Below, piece after piece: positions 22,345-35,047 of a DNA stretch of 64,000 nt (within the stretch, counting starts at the first letter, position 1; each line of letters opens with the position of its first letter). The notes below the pieces were generated by a model, which saw only the letters and a program-made list of their open reading frames with translations, was not told the DNA's origin and did no database searches. A program made the translations under genes and the position numbers. The stretch comes from Zantedeschia hybrid cultivar (Eukaryota > Streptophyta > Magnoliopsida > Alismatales > Araceae): the NCBI GenBank assembly GCA_030544215.1, contig JARZZO010000006.1, positions 47,840,501 through 47,904,500 on the forward strand, written 5' to 3'.

Positions 22345-22606
22345 GTTGATCGATCGGATGATAGACTCATCTTAGGGTGGGGAGCCCTTTCCTTGTGATT
22401 GAGTTTCATAGGGGGAAGAGTGACTGGACTTCGATCGATCAGATGATAGCCCTTCTTAGGGTGAGGAGCCCCTTCCCTGTGATTGAGTTCGGCAGGGGGA
22501 TGAGTGATCGGACTTTGGTCGATCGGACGATAGCCCATCTTAGGGTGGGAGTTTCTTCCCTGTGATTGAGTTCGACAGGGGGAAGACTGATAGGACTTCA
22601 GGAGCT
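22345..22606. repeat. 84-87 bp tandem repeat, three units
   Basis: The word GATGATAG/GACGATAG starts at 22355, 22442 and 22526. Each unit carries a phrase like CATCTTAGGGTGGGGAG and then TGTGATTGAGTT. The array lies between F's integrase end and the antisense gene, that is, in F's 3' untranslated region. Confidence 0.8.
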
Positions 22607-22689
22607 TTCCCTGCTCTCACAATAACCAGAGGGAGAAGAGTAATTTAATCCATTCAAAAGAAATAATTGTTATTTATGAATAAAGATAT

Positions 22690-24829
22690 AAAAGTAACTT
22701 CAAAACATTCAATTGAAAAATGGATGCAGATGCTCTGCGTTCCATTTATCGTCTATGAGCCTGCCATCAGGTTGAGCAAGATGATAGGCTCTGTTACCAT
22801 AATGTTTGGTGATGATGTAGGACCCTTCTCAATTTGGTGCCAGCTTCCATCCCATTTCTAGAGGTTTGGAGGCCTGCATGCTCCAAAGCATGAGGTCACC
22901 GAAAAAGAACATTCTCGGTCCGACCTTCTTGTTATAGAGCCGAGTGACTAGTTGTTGATCATTGATCATCCAGCATATCTAGATTCTCTCGGAGCTTTTG
23001 TATATTGGATGCTTTGCCAAACTCCTGTAACCTGACAGAGGGTAGGCCGACCTCCAGTTCCCCCATGGCTGTTTGGGCAGTGGTCCGGAAGGACCATAAC
23101 ACCATAGGAAGCTGATTTAACTAGTTCTGAGCGCCTTGAAAGCGAGTCTTGATCACCTTCATAATCATTTTATTAGCATTTTCTACTTAGCCATTGGCTT
23201 GAGGATGTGCCACTGAAAAGAACGGATGCTAAATTTTGAATTCTCTGTAACAGTCGAAGAACCACTGGCAAGTAAATTGTTGGCCATTGTCGGTGACAAG
23301 AATTTGGGGGATGCCAAATATGCAAATCATATTGAAGAGAAAAAACTTCCAGACAGTGTCATCCCTTATGCTTGGCAGGGCATCTTCCTCCAACCACTTT
23401 GTGAAATAGTCGATGGTGACTATCATGAATTGACGTTGTGCCATTGTTCTTAGGAAGAGTCCAATATATTGATTCCCCACATGGCAAATGGACATGTCTT
23501 GGCAATAGCATGAAGCTTGCTAGCAAGAAGTTACAAATGAGTTCATCTACCCAACAGCTTAGACACTTCTTAACATATTCGACACAGTCACGGGTCAAAG
23601 TTGGCCATTAATATCCATGTCATAGTAGTATCCGAGCAAGAGCTCATGGTCTGATATGGCTACCATAGCTTCCTTTGTGTACTTCTTCGATAGCTTTCAC
23701 TATTTCCTTGGGAGCAAGGCATCTGAGCAAAGGTAGTGTAATTGAGTGCCGATATAAGTTTTCTTCGATCAAGGTGAACTTTGGTGCTTGATATTGGATC
23801 CTCCTAGCTTCAATGCGGTCAGATGGTAACTGGCTACTTTGCAGGAAGGTATTATACGGCCTATCCATGTTGGCTTGGAATCAACTTGAGATATCGTCGG
23901 CTGATGAATGGCAAGGTGCAATAAGTCCTCATTGAATATCGATCGTCAGATCGGCAATGCTGAAGATGCGAGCTTGGCCAATTCATCACCCCTTTCGCTT
24001 TGTTCCATAGGAATATAGGAGATTTCCAAGCCTTCAAAAGTCCCAATCATCTGTAAGGCAAGCTCTCTATATTTCTTCATATTTGTAGTTCTTTAGCTTC
24101 ATACTCCCCTTTGATTTGTCGAACCAGTAGTGCGAGTCTGAATAGGCTCAAACTTGTGTAGCTCCAAAGTGTCAGGCCATGAGGTCACCCGTAATGAGTG
24201 CCTCATATTTTGCCTTATTGTGAGTTGTTTGAAATAGAAATCTTAGAGAGGATTGGAGGCTTTCACCCTCGGGGGCATCAAGGGGGACCAAGATCAGTCC
24301 AATCGCACACCTGTGGTTCGAGATGAACCATCAGTATAAATCTACTAGACAGGCCTTATCATGGTTTCAATCTCTTGTTCTTGTGCTGGCAGAGTGTATT
24401 CTGTGATGAAATCTGCCAATGTTTGGCTTTGAAAGCATTTATTGGTCGGTAAGAGCTGTCAAACCCTGAGAGTTCAATTACCCACTTGACCATTCGGTTG
24501 GAAGCATCGCTGTAAAAGCTATCGAAGTGGTTTGTCGATGATAACTTCGACCGAGTGGGCTTGAAAATAAGGGCGCAGCTTTCATGCTACTGTAACTAAT
24601 GCCAATGCAATGTTCTCCGTAACAAGATAATAGAGTTATGTGCCTTGAAGTACCCGACTAACATAATAAATAGCCTCTAGATTCCTTCGTCTTCTCTAAT
24701 GAAGACCACGCTGATGGTGTAAGTAGCTATAGATAGGTATATGAGCAGGGTTTCACCTAATCGAGGCTTGAACAACACCGGAGGGTTGCTAACATAGGTC
24801 ATTAGTTCTTCAAAAGCTCGTTGGCAGTC
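22690..24829 (-). pseudogene. RNase H and integrase part of F polyprotein
   Basis: On the minus strand the RNase H start reads LDCQRAFEELMTYVSNPPVL near 24800-24740. The integrase zinc finger has HKGSYGSH near 23660 and CVEYVKKCLSC near 23580-23540. The catalytic core has TIDYFTKW near 23420 and VTDNGQQF near 23285. The C-terminal domain ends near 22690 with phrases such as YIITKHYGNRAYHLAQPDG and DDKWNAEHLHPF. Several frameshifts and stops separate these pieces (for example in the RNase H to integrase connector, 23870-24650), so it is a dead remnant. Confidence 0.8.
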
Positions 24830-24834
24830 CAAAG

Positions 24835-25806
24835 TATAAGGATCGGGTGGGGCACGATGAACGTAGTGAAAAGTAAGCATTAAAATTTTCTATCCCACCA
24901 TCATCGATCTGTTTTGACAAATAAACCACAAAATAGCGATTCGATAATCGCCTTGCGCGGATTCGAATATGCGTTTGTTTTGTTCTAAATGAGTGATGTC
25001 ACCAGTCGGGCAGACGCCTGGCCTCTAGCGGTATCCACACGGTCCTCCTGTTGTTGGATCTTCCTCATCTCCTCGCTCAAATCAACAGCCATATTGTTCT
25101 TCTGAATCCATAATGATCGTTGCAACATGCAGACGATGAAATCCCGGCAAGCGAGAATCGCAAAGCGAAGAAGACGGAGCTTGGACAGCCTCCTTTGGGG
25201 GGGGGGGGTGTGCGAGTGATTCCTTTTCAACACTGAATCGCCTTCGAAGGTCTTCTACTGAGCCTGATCACATAACTGACTAGAATCCCGTGAACAGGGA
25301 TCCATAAGCTATGGTCAAAGTCCACAAGTCTACCGACAAGGAGTCTTTGGTGTCTCAGGTCTGAGGACCATCCATGCTACTGCGACGATGGATCAAGTTG
25401 GTTAACAATCAAGTAACTTACCAACCAGTGATCCATATTGAGTCAGTTCAGTAAACTCATTGTCTAGTGAGCACCTATAGGTTCAACATAGTGTCTCTAC
25501 ACAAGTAACTATGAAATCAATCATCCTCATCATATGAGCTGGAGCAACTTATACTAATCTAATCGGATATTCTATGTCCCTTTCAGATATCCACTAACCA
25601 AGAACCATTAAGAATGCATATTTATAGATCGTCAGTCTCATTATTGAGATCTCATCACAATCTGACAATCACTCCATACATTTATAGACTTCACTATGAT
25701 ATGATTAATATAAAATAGATGATTTACACATAATGAATATTTATTGCCATTAATAAATGAACAAGAATAAGTATGATTGGATTGTAGGACATACACAGAA
25801 CTAACA
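24835..25806 (-). repeat. Solo copia LTR in F, 972 bp
   Basis: The right edge is CTAACA (LTR start TGTTAG on the minus strand). The flanking 5-bp duplication is CAAAG (24830-24834 and 25807-25811). The interior matches the R-U5 part of the C/D/E LTR families (the phrase encoding DRVDTARGQASARL and the CGGATTCGAAT word), but it is shorter than they are. The left edge reads TATAAGG, a weak terminus, so this boundary rests on the duplication. It splits F at the RT/RNase H junction. Confidence 0.7.
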
Positions 25807-25811
25807 CAAAG

Positions 25812-26753
25812 ACCTTTGTATTTGCTCGTAGGAATATGGAGGGTTGTCCTTCACTCAGAGTAGCCGAAAAAAAGGAAGAAAATGCTCGACGGCCCGAGAT
25901 AGGAACCAGCTAAGTGCTGCAAGTTGCCTGATAAGCCTTTGGATGTCATTGAGGTGGTCGGGAGGCTCCATGGTGAGGATTGCCGCAATCTTGTCAAGGT
26001 TGGCCTCAATTCCTCAATGAATCACAAGAAAACCTAAGAATTTTCTGGATGTCGCATTTTGTCAGGTTCAACTTCACATGGAAATGCCTCAGAGTGTTGA
26101 AAGCTTCTAGAAGGTTGTTGAACTGATCGGTAGCTCGGACAGACATCACCAGCATATCATCAATGACTCCATATTCGCCCGATCTGCCGATTGAACATGG
26201 TATTGACGACCCTTTGTTACATTGGTCCTGTGTTTTTCAGCCCGAAAGGCATCCAGGTATAGCCAGTGTCGGTGATGAAGGCAGTATGCTCCTCGTCTAT
26301 TGCATTCATTTGGATATGATGGTAACTGGAGAATGCATCAAGGAAGCTAAGTTACTCGTGACCGACAGTCTCATCGATCAATTGGTCCACATTTGGAAGA
26401 GGGAAGCAGTCCTTTGGTGTAGCTTTGTTAAGGTCCATGAAGTTGATGCACATCCTTTACTTCATGTTTTCTTTCTTTACTAAGACAACATTGGCCACCC
26501 ATATAGGATATTGGGATGCTTGGTTACGCTTGTCTGTAAGAGAATGGTTACGTGCTCTTTGATGACTTCTTATCGCTCGAGGGTGAATCACCTCTTCCTC
26601 TGCTGGATCAGCAGATAGGCCGGATCCAAGTTTAGTGAGTGTGTCAGTAGACATGCTGGTACACCAAGGAGAGAGGTTCCCTCCCAAGCGAACACGTCCA
26701 GGTAGTTGGAGAAGAACTAGCAATATTCCTCCTTCTTTTGGACGGTCAAGAGG
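25812..26753 (-). pseudogene. Reverse transcriptase part of F polyprotein
   Basis: Minus-strand phrases in order from the right are YPIWVANVVLVKKEN near 26510, a DLNKA.PKD.FPLP-type stretch, MPFGLKN near 26230, the catalytic IDDMLV near 26155, KFLGF near 26040 and the RT tail PPDHLNDIQRLIRQLAALS near 25930. Frames shift several times. The catalytic box reads Ile-Asp-Asp instead of the usual aromatic-x-Asp-Asp. Confidence 0.8.
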
Positions 26754-26758
26754 GCTCC

Positions 26759-28309
26759 TGTAATGTTCTCTGCTTTCTCAGGATCGCAAACACAGTGTAA
26801 TTAAATAAAAATAAAATCTGCGATCCACATCCGTTCGGATAAACTAAAATCGAAGAAGATGGTGATCGATTATCACCTCGCACGGATTCGAATCCGCATC
26901 CGTACGGTTCCGTCGATGTGACACCGCCAGCCGTGCAGATGCCCGGCCTCTAGTGAAGTCCTTGCGATCCTCCTCGCGATGGATTTTCTCTCGTTCCTCA
27001 TTCCTCACAGCCCACGAATGATTCGTTGTTTGCCGCAGCGACTGCTGCAACGCGCAGTTGAATTCCCGTCAGACGGGAGTCGGAGAAGACGGCGATGTAG
27101 TCTCCAAAGAGGGGGATGGCCAGGGGCACCAGAGAGAGAGAGCGGGAGAGAGGAGGGGGCGGCCAGGGATAAGCAGCTGCCTGGCCTGCTCAGCCCACTC
27201 GCTACATTTTATATTAACTGCGCGTTTTTTCATAAAATCCCGGAATAATATAAAACCCACTTTTAATCCATCGCCTTGAGAATCTTTTGTGTGTGACCCT
27301 CTAGGCCTAATTACCATTCTAGTTAATGGCCCAATAAGCTAAGTGACTCCTCACTGATTTAATTAATCAATTAATAACTCATATTAATTAATTAACTAAC
27401 CGAATTAATGTTGCACATTAAATTTAGTCGGGCCTCCGATCACGTTGGGTACCAAGCAACACCACATGAACTCGGAAGGTATTGGGGTTAAGCAACCCAC
27501 TTTTGGAACCTTTCCGCCGACAGTTACCACGTAGATATAATCCTTCATTCGCACAATGGTCTCGAGTCAACTCAGGATATGGTGAAGCGTCAAACCCTAA
27601 CCGGTCGACTTACTTGGATTGAATGTTGCTGTATAATATCAGAAAACTCCTTTCCCGATATTATCGTTCGCCCTGACCACGGACTTCCGCGCATCTTTCC
27701 TAGAGCATTCTCTCTTCAAGTACCAAGAGCGAATGATTCCTTATAGAACACTCAATTCCCTTCGATGGTATTCCGCTGTAACCGATCCTTAGCTATTTAG
27801 AATCCCGCGAATAGAGATCCGTAAACCAAGGTCAAAGTATAGAAATCCACCGACAAGGTGTCCTTTGTGTCTCAGGTCCGAGGACCATCTGCGCAACTAC
27901 GACAATAGAATCAAGTTGGTTGACAGTTAGGTACAATACCATCCAGCGATTCAATCGGATCAGTTCAGTGAACTCATTCTCAAATGGGCATATTAGTGTC
28001 TCCACACAAGTGACTATAAGATCAGTCACGCTCATCACATTAGTAGGAGTAATCTATACTAGTCTAACTAGATATCTGATGTCCTTCTCAAATATCCTCC
28101 AACTAGGAACAATTAAGAATATGTATATATAAGTGATCAGTCTCATTATTATGATATCATAATAATTTGATCGTTGTTGCACATATTCACGAACTTCATT
28201 ATGAGACGATAATAAAATGAATTACACATAATGAAACAATGCCATATTATTAATAAATGAATGAGATTATACAAAGTCATATTGTCTTGTAGGCCACCTA
28301 AGACTAATA
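26759..28309 (-). repeat. Solo LTR of E family in F, 1551 bp
   Basis: The duplication GCTCC flanks it (26754-26758 and 28310-28314). On the minus strand it starts TATTAGTCTTAGGTGG, like element E's LTR at 28659, and ends CATTACA. No internal sequence or second LTR accompanies it. It separates F's RT from its protease. It keeps the LTR small frame with HREEDRKDFTRGRASARLAV. Confidence 0.85.
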
Positions 28310-28314
28310 GCTCC

Positions 28315-28653
28315 TACCTTGAGTTCCTGATTAGGGGCCGGTCCGACCCGAACATTGACCAACTATTCAGAAGGCTCCGCTACCTCCATAGGTTGTTCTT
28401 GCATCTTTTAGATAACCATAATTAGCTTATTCAATTGGGCACTAGTGGCGGCCAAATATGTCTGTCGGGAGACGATTATGTTTCCTCGAGCTTCCTCGAT
28501 CCCAGCTAGAGTCAGGAACTTCAGTTTTCTAATGCAAGATGGAAGGGACCGCCCCGAAATGTCCCAAGTATTCCCTTCCCAGGATGATGTTGTAAGCGGA
28601 TGGAACATCAACTATGGTAAATTCTTTCTCTAGTGAATGCCAGCGGTGGTGTC
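28315..28653 (-). pseudogene. Protease part of F polyprotein
   Basis: The minus strand reads FTIVDVPSAYNIILGREYLG (from about 28630 down to 28570). It is the conserved C-terminal part of gypsy aspartic protease (ILGR-x-x-L), as found in Tat elements. An in-frame stop follows soon after. The catalytic DSG is not in the window; it is expected beyond element E. Confidence 0.7.
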
Positions 28654-28658
28654 CCAAC

Positions 28659-30214
28659 TATTAGTCTTAGGTGGCCTACATGCCAATCTAACTATGTAAA
28701 TCTCATTCATTTATTAATAAAATGGCAAAATATTCATTATGTGTAATTCGTATTGTTATCGTCTCATAATTAAGTCCGTCAATATGTGCAATAGTGATCA
28801 TATTATGATGAGATCATACTAATGAGACTGATCACATAAACACACATATTCCTAATAGTTCATAGTCAGAGGATATCCGAGAAGGACATCGGATATCCGG
28901 TTAGACTAGTATAGATTACTCCTGCCCATGTGATGAGGGTGACTGATCTCATAGTCACTTGTGTGGAGACACTAAGGCGAATTTGTAGGTGCTCATTAGA
29001 GAATGAGTTCACTGAATTGATCCGACTGAATCGCTGGATGGTATTGTACCTTACTATCAACCAGCTTGATTCTATTGTCGTAGTTGCATGGATGGTCCTC
29101 AGACCTGAGACACCAAGGACACCTTGTCGGTGGACTTCTGTGCTTTGACCTTGGTTTATAAATCTCTAACCATAGGATTCTAAATAGTCAAGGATCAGGT
29201 ACAGCGGAATACCGTCGAAGGGAAGTGAGTGTCAATAAGGAATCATTCGCTCTCGGTACTTAGAGAGAGAATGCTCTAGGAAGGATGCGCGGAAGTCCGT
29301 GGCCAGGGCGAACGATAATATCTGGAAAGGAGTTTTCTGATATTATACAACAACATTCGATCCATGTGAGTCGACCGGTTTGGGTTCGACAGTACACCAT
29401 ACCCTGAGTTGACTCGAGAACATTGTACGAATGAAGGATTATATCCACGCGGCAACTGTCGGCGGAAATGTTCCAAGAATGGGTTACTTAACCCCGATAC
29501 CTTCCGGGTTCACACGATGTTGCTTGGCACCCAACGTGATCGGAGGCCCGATCAAATTCAATGTGCGACATTAATTCGATTGATTAATTAATTAATAATG
29601 AGTTATTAATTGATTAATCAGGTTAGTGAAGGGTCACTGGGCTTATTGGGCCATTAACTGGACTTGTTATTAGGCTTAAAGGGTCACACGCACATTATTC
29701 TCGTGGCGATCGATAATAAGTGGGCTTTATATTAAAGTGGGGGTTTTTGTGAAAAATCACGCGGTTAATATAAAAGATAGCGAACGGGATGAGCAGGCCA
29801 GGCTGCTGCTCAACCCTAGCCGCCCCTCCTCTCTTCCTCTCTGTCTCTAGCACCACAAGCCGGTCCTAGTCTCCAGGTCTGGTCCACCGCTTCTTCGACT
29901 CCTGTCCAACGGGAAATTGACCGGGCGTTGCGGCCATCGTTGCGGCGAACGACGAAGGGTTCGTAGGCTGCGACGAGCGAGGAATGTGAGGATATCTACC
30001 GTGAGGAGGATCTCATGGACTTTGCTAGAGGTCGGGCACTTGCGCGGCTAGCGGTGTCACACCAACGGAGTCAATTGGTCGCAGATTCGAATCCTCGCAC
30101 GATAAGGACTTATTCGATAATTTGGTTTTTAGTTTTTCAAAACGGGAATCTGATCACCGTTTTAATTTTATTTTCCACTGCGTGAGCGATCTGGAGAAAC
30201 CCGAGAACCCAACA
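28659..30214 (+). repeat. 5' LTR of copia E
   Basis: It runs from TATTAGTCTTAGGTGGCC to CGAGAACCCAACA, 1556 bp, ending one base before the primer site. It matches the inverted solo LTR 26759-28309. The small frame with YREEDLMDFARGRALARLAV is near 29996-30060. Confidence 0.88.
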
Positions 30215-30215
30215 G

Positions 30216-30230
30216 TGGTATCAGAGCTAG
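30216..30230 (+). other. Primer binding site (initiator tRNA-Met), copia E
   Basis: TGGTATCAGAGCTAGG lies one base after the LTR end. It has the same initiator tRNA-Met match as the other copia elements, with CTAGG in place of CCAGG downstream. Confidence 0.9.
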
Positions 30231-30239
30231 GTTCCACTG

Positions 30240-33200
30240 TTTCTCGTCCCATTTCGATCTCCAGAATTAATTTTTTCAATGATTTGTTCCATGCATGTGT
30301 TCCATTAATTGTCAGATACGTGTTCATAGGATGAACATAAAATAATTTGATTATTTGGGAATTTTTCGAGGTTCTTCATGTGATGAAGATCGGGGTTTAC
30401 GGAGGCTTCGTTAGGGCCTCCCAAGAGTTGGGGTGGAGGGCCGGGACCATGGATCCTCTAGGGAGGGTCGCCGGTCATCCCTAGGCTCGAGGCTGGTGCC
30501 GGAAGTGGCCGAAAACTGCAAGGGATTAGGGTCTTTCTTCTTCTTCTTTTAGGTTTTGAGAAAAACCATAAAAAATCAAAGAGGGATAGAGGCTTGGCCA
30601 GTAGGTTAAAGGGGCACCGCCGGCGACCAGGGCTTCACCGGCAGGACTGGGCGGCGCCGTGCCGCCGGCTGCCGACCGCCGGCCGCCACTGCAACTCCCC
30701 CTCCCCCGGCTGCCAAGCTCTACCTACAACAGCCTAAAGGGGGGGGCTAGGGTTTCGGGTGGCTAATGGGGTTGGGGCGGGGGAGAACTAGGGACCCAGT
30801 CCCGAGCCGGTCGGACCGGCCGGGCCGGGTCAGGCCCGAGCCAAGCGTCGGCCTAGTCCGAGCCCTCGCTTGGCCAGGGCCCGTGCCATTGGGTCAACCC
30901 AAGTGGCTGAGCCCCATTTCTTTTAATTTTCCATGCCCCCTACCCCCCACCCCCCCATTTCCGAAACAAATAAAACCCCATTGTTCTAATAAAACCCCAT
31001 TTACCTATTTAATAATTAAATTATATTTTAATTTGATTAAAAAATTGTTTTGAAATTTAAATTCTTTATAAAATTTTATTTATTTGGGTAAAATGATTAT
31101 GGAATCATTTAAATTAAGAAAGTATTGTTAATTGATTAAGATTATTTATTAATTTAAGTGTTAAATTAATAATTAATTCTAATTGACTAATTTAAGTGTT
31201 AAATTAGTAACTATTAGTTAATTGGAGTTAATTTTTAATTTATGTGTTAAATTGCTAATTAATTTTAATTAACTAAAATAGTTGTTTAATTATAAGTTAT
31301 TAATTAATTGATGTTAATTATTAAGTTTAAGAGTTAAATTAGTAATTAACATTAATATACTAATGTAAGAGTTAGATTAGTCATTAATAAATAATTAGTG
31401 TTAATTTTTAGTTTAAGAGTTAAATTAATGATTAACATTAATTAACTAGTGTAAGAGTTAGATTAGTGATTAATTGTAACGACCCGCCACCCTATAATCG
31501 GGGATCCGATTACTAAATGGGTACCGAATCATTAGTTTGGAGCCAAACCAGGATCTAGATAAGTCTGGAAAATAAATAATAAATTAAGCTAAACATTCAC
31601 ATCGCATTGATTTGAAAAGGAAGTGCAAGAATTAAAAGTTATTTCAATGCGACTCGACACAGCAAATAATTACATACTCCAACTGAAAAGAAATAATTAA
31701 GCGTACATGCCAGAAAATAAAATAACAACTACGTCGGGGTATACCCCGGAACAACAGCTGCTAGCGCGCAACCCAAAGCATCACTCTCCTCGCTAAGCCT
31801 GCCTGGAACCCTCACCTGAAAACCGCAGGGGTGAGTCTCAACGAAAAGACTCAGTAGGGATCCTTAGATCCCCACCGCCCACTCACACACCCACAAGTGC
31901 AGCAACACAAATATAGGTAAATTAAGCAGTAAAGCCGTCACACAATTCCTAAATTTCGATATAAAACACATGCATTCGAAATGTAACATGCCCAACTTTG
32001 AAACCATTCTACCAGGGAGTCTACAACCAGCATCTCGGCAAAACACGCTAACCACACAGCCGAAGGCAGGAAACACCAACCGCTGAGACCAAACAGTAAC
32101 CCCTCGGATAGCACGCTAGCTACTCCGGCCCAACTGGCTCTAGGTGATTCCTGCTTCCCCCAGCAGGAGTGACACTCCACAGGTACCACTCCTACACCGG
32201 TACTAGCTAACCCCGAGGTACACCAGGTGACCCTCTCTCTAGGTGTCACCCCACCACTCCCACACCGGCGTTGTGTCCCTCCCACACCGACACAGGGTGT
32301 CTAAGCGCTACAACTGTCACTCTAGGTCCCTGGTCGCACGAAACACAACACAGTGCGATTCGATCACGTAAAAATCCTCATCCTCGAGTACGATTTCAAG
32401 CATGCAATAAACCAAACTATCTAACAGTGTGAAGATATGTTAACAACATGAATTAATGTGATTCTGTCTTGAATCGCGTCGCCCAAGGCCGATGCCATTC
32501 AAGTCTCCTAAACTGGTTCATGTGAAAACTGGCCTCGGAAATGGCCTAAAAACACGTCGTCACATGTAGCCGCCTTTTGAAAGGCGTCGTTGTCCCTCGT
32601 CGCCTGATGGCGACAGAAGCAGAGACAGGCTACGGGGTAATTTCACTTAAAACGCGTCGTTCACGCAAGTCGCCTTTTGAAAGGCGTCGCTGTTCTTGGA
32701 CGCTCATCAGTCTAGAAACAGGGTCTATTATTGGGCTAAATCGCGTCGTGGGTGGGAGCCGCCTTTCTAAAAGGCGTCGCTGTCCCTCGACGCCATTCAA
32801 CCCTCACAGACAAGTTTGTCCTCCGCATCTCCCGATCCATGCGGTGGGATTTCCTCCCAAAAAATCGTGTAAAAATACGAAAAACATGAAGAATGGGGAG
32901 AAGAACCTAACTACCCATTAAAACACCCAATTTCTCATTTCATGCATTTAGTGTTTTCACCCCAAGAACACCCCTAAACATACTCTAAAGCAGGAAAACA
33001 TGGTTTTTAAACGAAAATACCACGGGAATCGTCACCCTACCGGTTACTCGAACTCCTCCTCACTCCAAACCGCCAACCCGCCTCGCCCCACGCCGCCGCC
33101 AGTATTGTCGAGGACGTCGTTACTCCACAGGGACGTTGGCCGCCGTCCGGAGAGAAAAACGCCGCGGAGGGAATGGTGGTGGTAGTGGTGGGAGTTAAAA

Positions 33201-34695
33201 GGTCGATGGAGTGAAGAGAGAGATGAAATGGTGGGAGGAAAACAAAGAGAAGGGGGAAAGCGTCGCCGGGTCGCCGGAGGAAGAGAGGAGAGAGAAGAGG
33301 AAGGAGAGAATGAGGGAAAGGAAGGAGGGTTCGCGGGGTCAACCAGAAGCTGGGTAAAATGCGTCGTGCACGCCCGACGTCTTTCAGATGACAAGACCGG
33401 GCCGTACACTGACAAGCCAGGGTCGTACTCTGAAAGGCGTTGTCCATCCAAGACGCCATTCAGACGATATGACCAGGGCCGTACTCTCACGACCCAAGGC
33501 CAGCCTACGTGGCGCCGACGTGGCATAGTCTAAAACGCGTCTATATTGCTGGACGCCGTTTAAACCGCGTTGAGCAAGCTCGACGCGAAACAGAACTGAG
33601 TTTCAGCCCCATCAGGGACCGAACTAGGGGATCCGACCCCGAAAACTGACCCGATAACCGGATCCGTAAACTTCAATCCTTACATTAATAACTAATTAGA
33701 GTTGATTATTAATTTAAGTGTTAAATTAATGATTAATTTTAATTTAGTGATCTAAGAGTTAGATTAGTAATTAATTATTAATAGTCTAATTGTTAGATTG
33801 TTAATATTGTTTAATCTAATTGTTAGATTATTTTAATTATTAGAAATATTCTAATTTGTATGGAATAATCTGGAAATATTAATTTGGAGTGTTTGCACAT
33901 GTCATGTGTGATTTAATGCTTTTAAATTTGATTTAATTGCATGCTTAAGTTATTAAAGAGTTTTCAAAATTCAAAAGCCAATTTTGATTGGAACCCAGCT
34001 TTCTAAAAGTCAAAATATTATATTTTGAAAACTCTTTTGTTTAAGCTATGTGATGAGGTTATCATGTATGGAATGTTTAAAACACACCGTGGTCATGGAT
34101 ATGTACCTTTAAATTATTCATGTGATGAATGGATTGTGTGGATCGTGGATGTCTGAATTATGGATATTTATTAATTGTTAATAAATAGAGGTCAATGTAC
34201 CTCTTCCTCTCTCATACTCCGATGTACTTCTACCTCCCTCTCTCTTATACTTGACATAAGGCCTTCTTCAACTTATATGTAATTCTAGAATTATTATAAT
34301 CTGATCGACGCAACCGAGGAAGGAGCGAGGATGATCCACAACTGCTACCAGGAAGGCAAAAAGATAAAGATCCTTTGCCTTTTGAGTTTGCAGGTTATCT
34401 AATGTAAATGTTATATTAGATTTTGTGTGCGTTTGACTGTTGGCTCTAGTCAAACCACTTTGCTATCCATGACCACAGTAAACATATATGAGAAGCAATG
34501 TTTTCATTTTTTATTATGAATCAAAGCAGTTATAGTATTTAGTAAATATATACGGTATATTTATATATTGTCACCTATGAGAGACTAAGATAAAAGTTAT
34601 CTAAATACCATCGTCTAAATTTTAAGCTGTAATATGAGTAGTTAAGAACTTACCGCGTGGTACACCATCGTTATAGTCATAGGATTCGAATTACT
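30240..34695 (+). other. Leader of copia E, interrupted by a solo gypsy LTR
   Basis: Non-coding leader. A GC-rich block (about 30590-30920) contains GGCCGGGCC and CTTGGCCAGGGCC words. An AT-rich block of short TTAATTA and TTAGATTA phrases (about 30990-31470 and 33690-33850) follows. The solo LTR 31475-33684 splits the AT-rich part. The remaining DNA to 34695 resembles the same part of D (38940-39945). Confidence 0.75.
31475..33684 (-). repeat. Solo LTR of a G-related gypsy family, 2210 bp
   Basis: It begins TGTAACGACCCGCC and ends AATCCTTACA, which is the reverse complement of the G LTR pattern, with the duplication TTAAT at 31470-31474 and 33685-33689. No internal domain accompanies it, so it is a solo LTR left by recombination. 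It shares the CGCGTC/GACGCC words and the pyrimidine-rich (here purine-rich) tract with G, but differs clearly in sequence and lacks G's tandem duplication. Confidence 0.93.
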
Positions 34696-35010
34696 TTAAG
34701 CAGGTTTGTTGTGCTACCACAAGGCTTGTTTAATTGTAAGGAAAGACTGTGGCTATGACATTAGATGCCTATTTGATTGGGGTAGAGGAACCATGTAGCT
34801 TTGTTGTGCTATCCATAAGAGTTGCATGCAAATCTATGCTCGTCTCATAACGATGGTTAGCTTAGACCAGAATTAGTAGCTTGTTGTGCTATCCCCAAGG
34901 CCATTAAATCTCTGGGGACCGAAGATATGATCGGATATTGCAAGGAGTTGTAACACCCATGAGATGGGTGCTCTTTGATTGTTTTATAGCTTTCTTGTGC
35001 TATCCACAAG
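34696..35010 (+). ncRNA. Four-hairpin array in copia E leader
   Basis: Hairpins are at 34696-34733, 34792-34828, 34873-34907 and 34994-35010. The apical phrase is TTGTTGTGCTAYCCACAAG or a variant, forming TTGTG/CACAA closed by a 4-5 nt loop. Lower stems include TTAAGCAGG with CTTGTTTAA and CATGTAGCT with AGTTGCATG, each with two G-U pairs. This is a predicted cis-acting RNA structure of the element, not a separate gene. Confidence 0.6.
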
Positions 35011-35047
35011 GTTGTACTGCAAGTCACTGAGATTCTAATCCCCACTA

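Larger units (their letters stand above)
21274..28658 (-). mobile_element. Remnant of Tat-like gypsy element F, interrupted by two solo LTRs
   Basis: Reading on the minus strand from right to left, protease (28653-28315), RT (26753-25812), RNase H and integrase (24829 to about 22690) appear in gypsy order, followed by a tandem repeat and an antisense gene. Solo copia LTRs at 26759-28309 and 24835-25806 interrupt it. Copia E begins at 28659 inside its protease. The 5' part (gag, 5' LTR) must therefore lie right of E's far end, outside the window. The RT phrase YPIWVANVVLVKKEN and the antisense gene favour the Tat lineage. The left boundary given is that of the last recognisable part; the 3' LTR was not identified. 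Confidence 0.75.

Noticed and set aside
24985..25233. 82-codon minus-strand frame as a separate gene
   Set aside because: It is the R-U5 part of the solo LTR at 24835-25806, equivalent to the LTR small frame.
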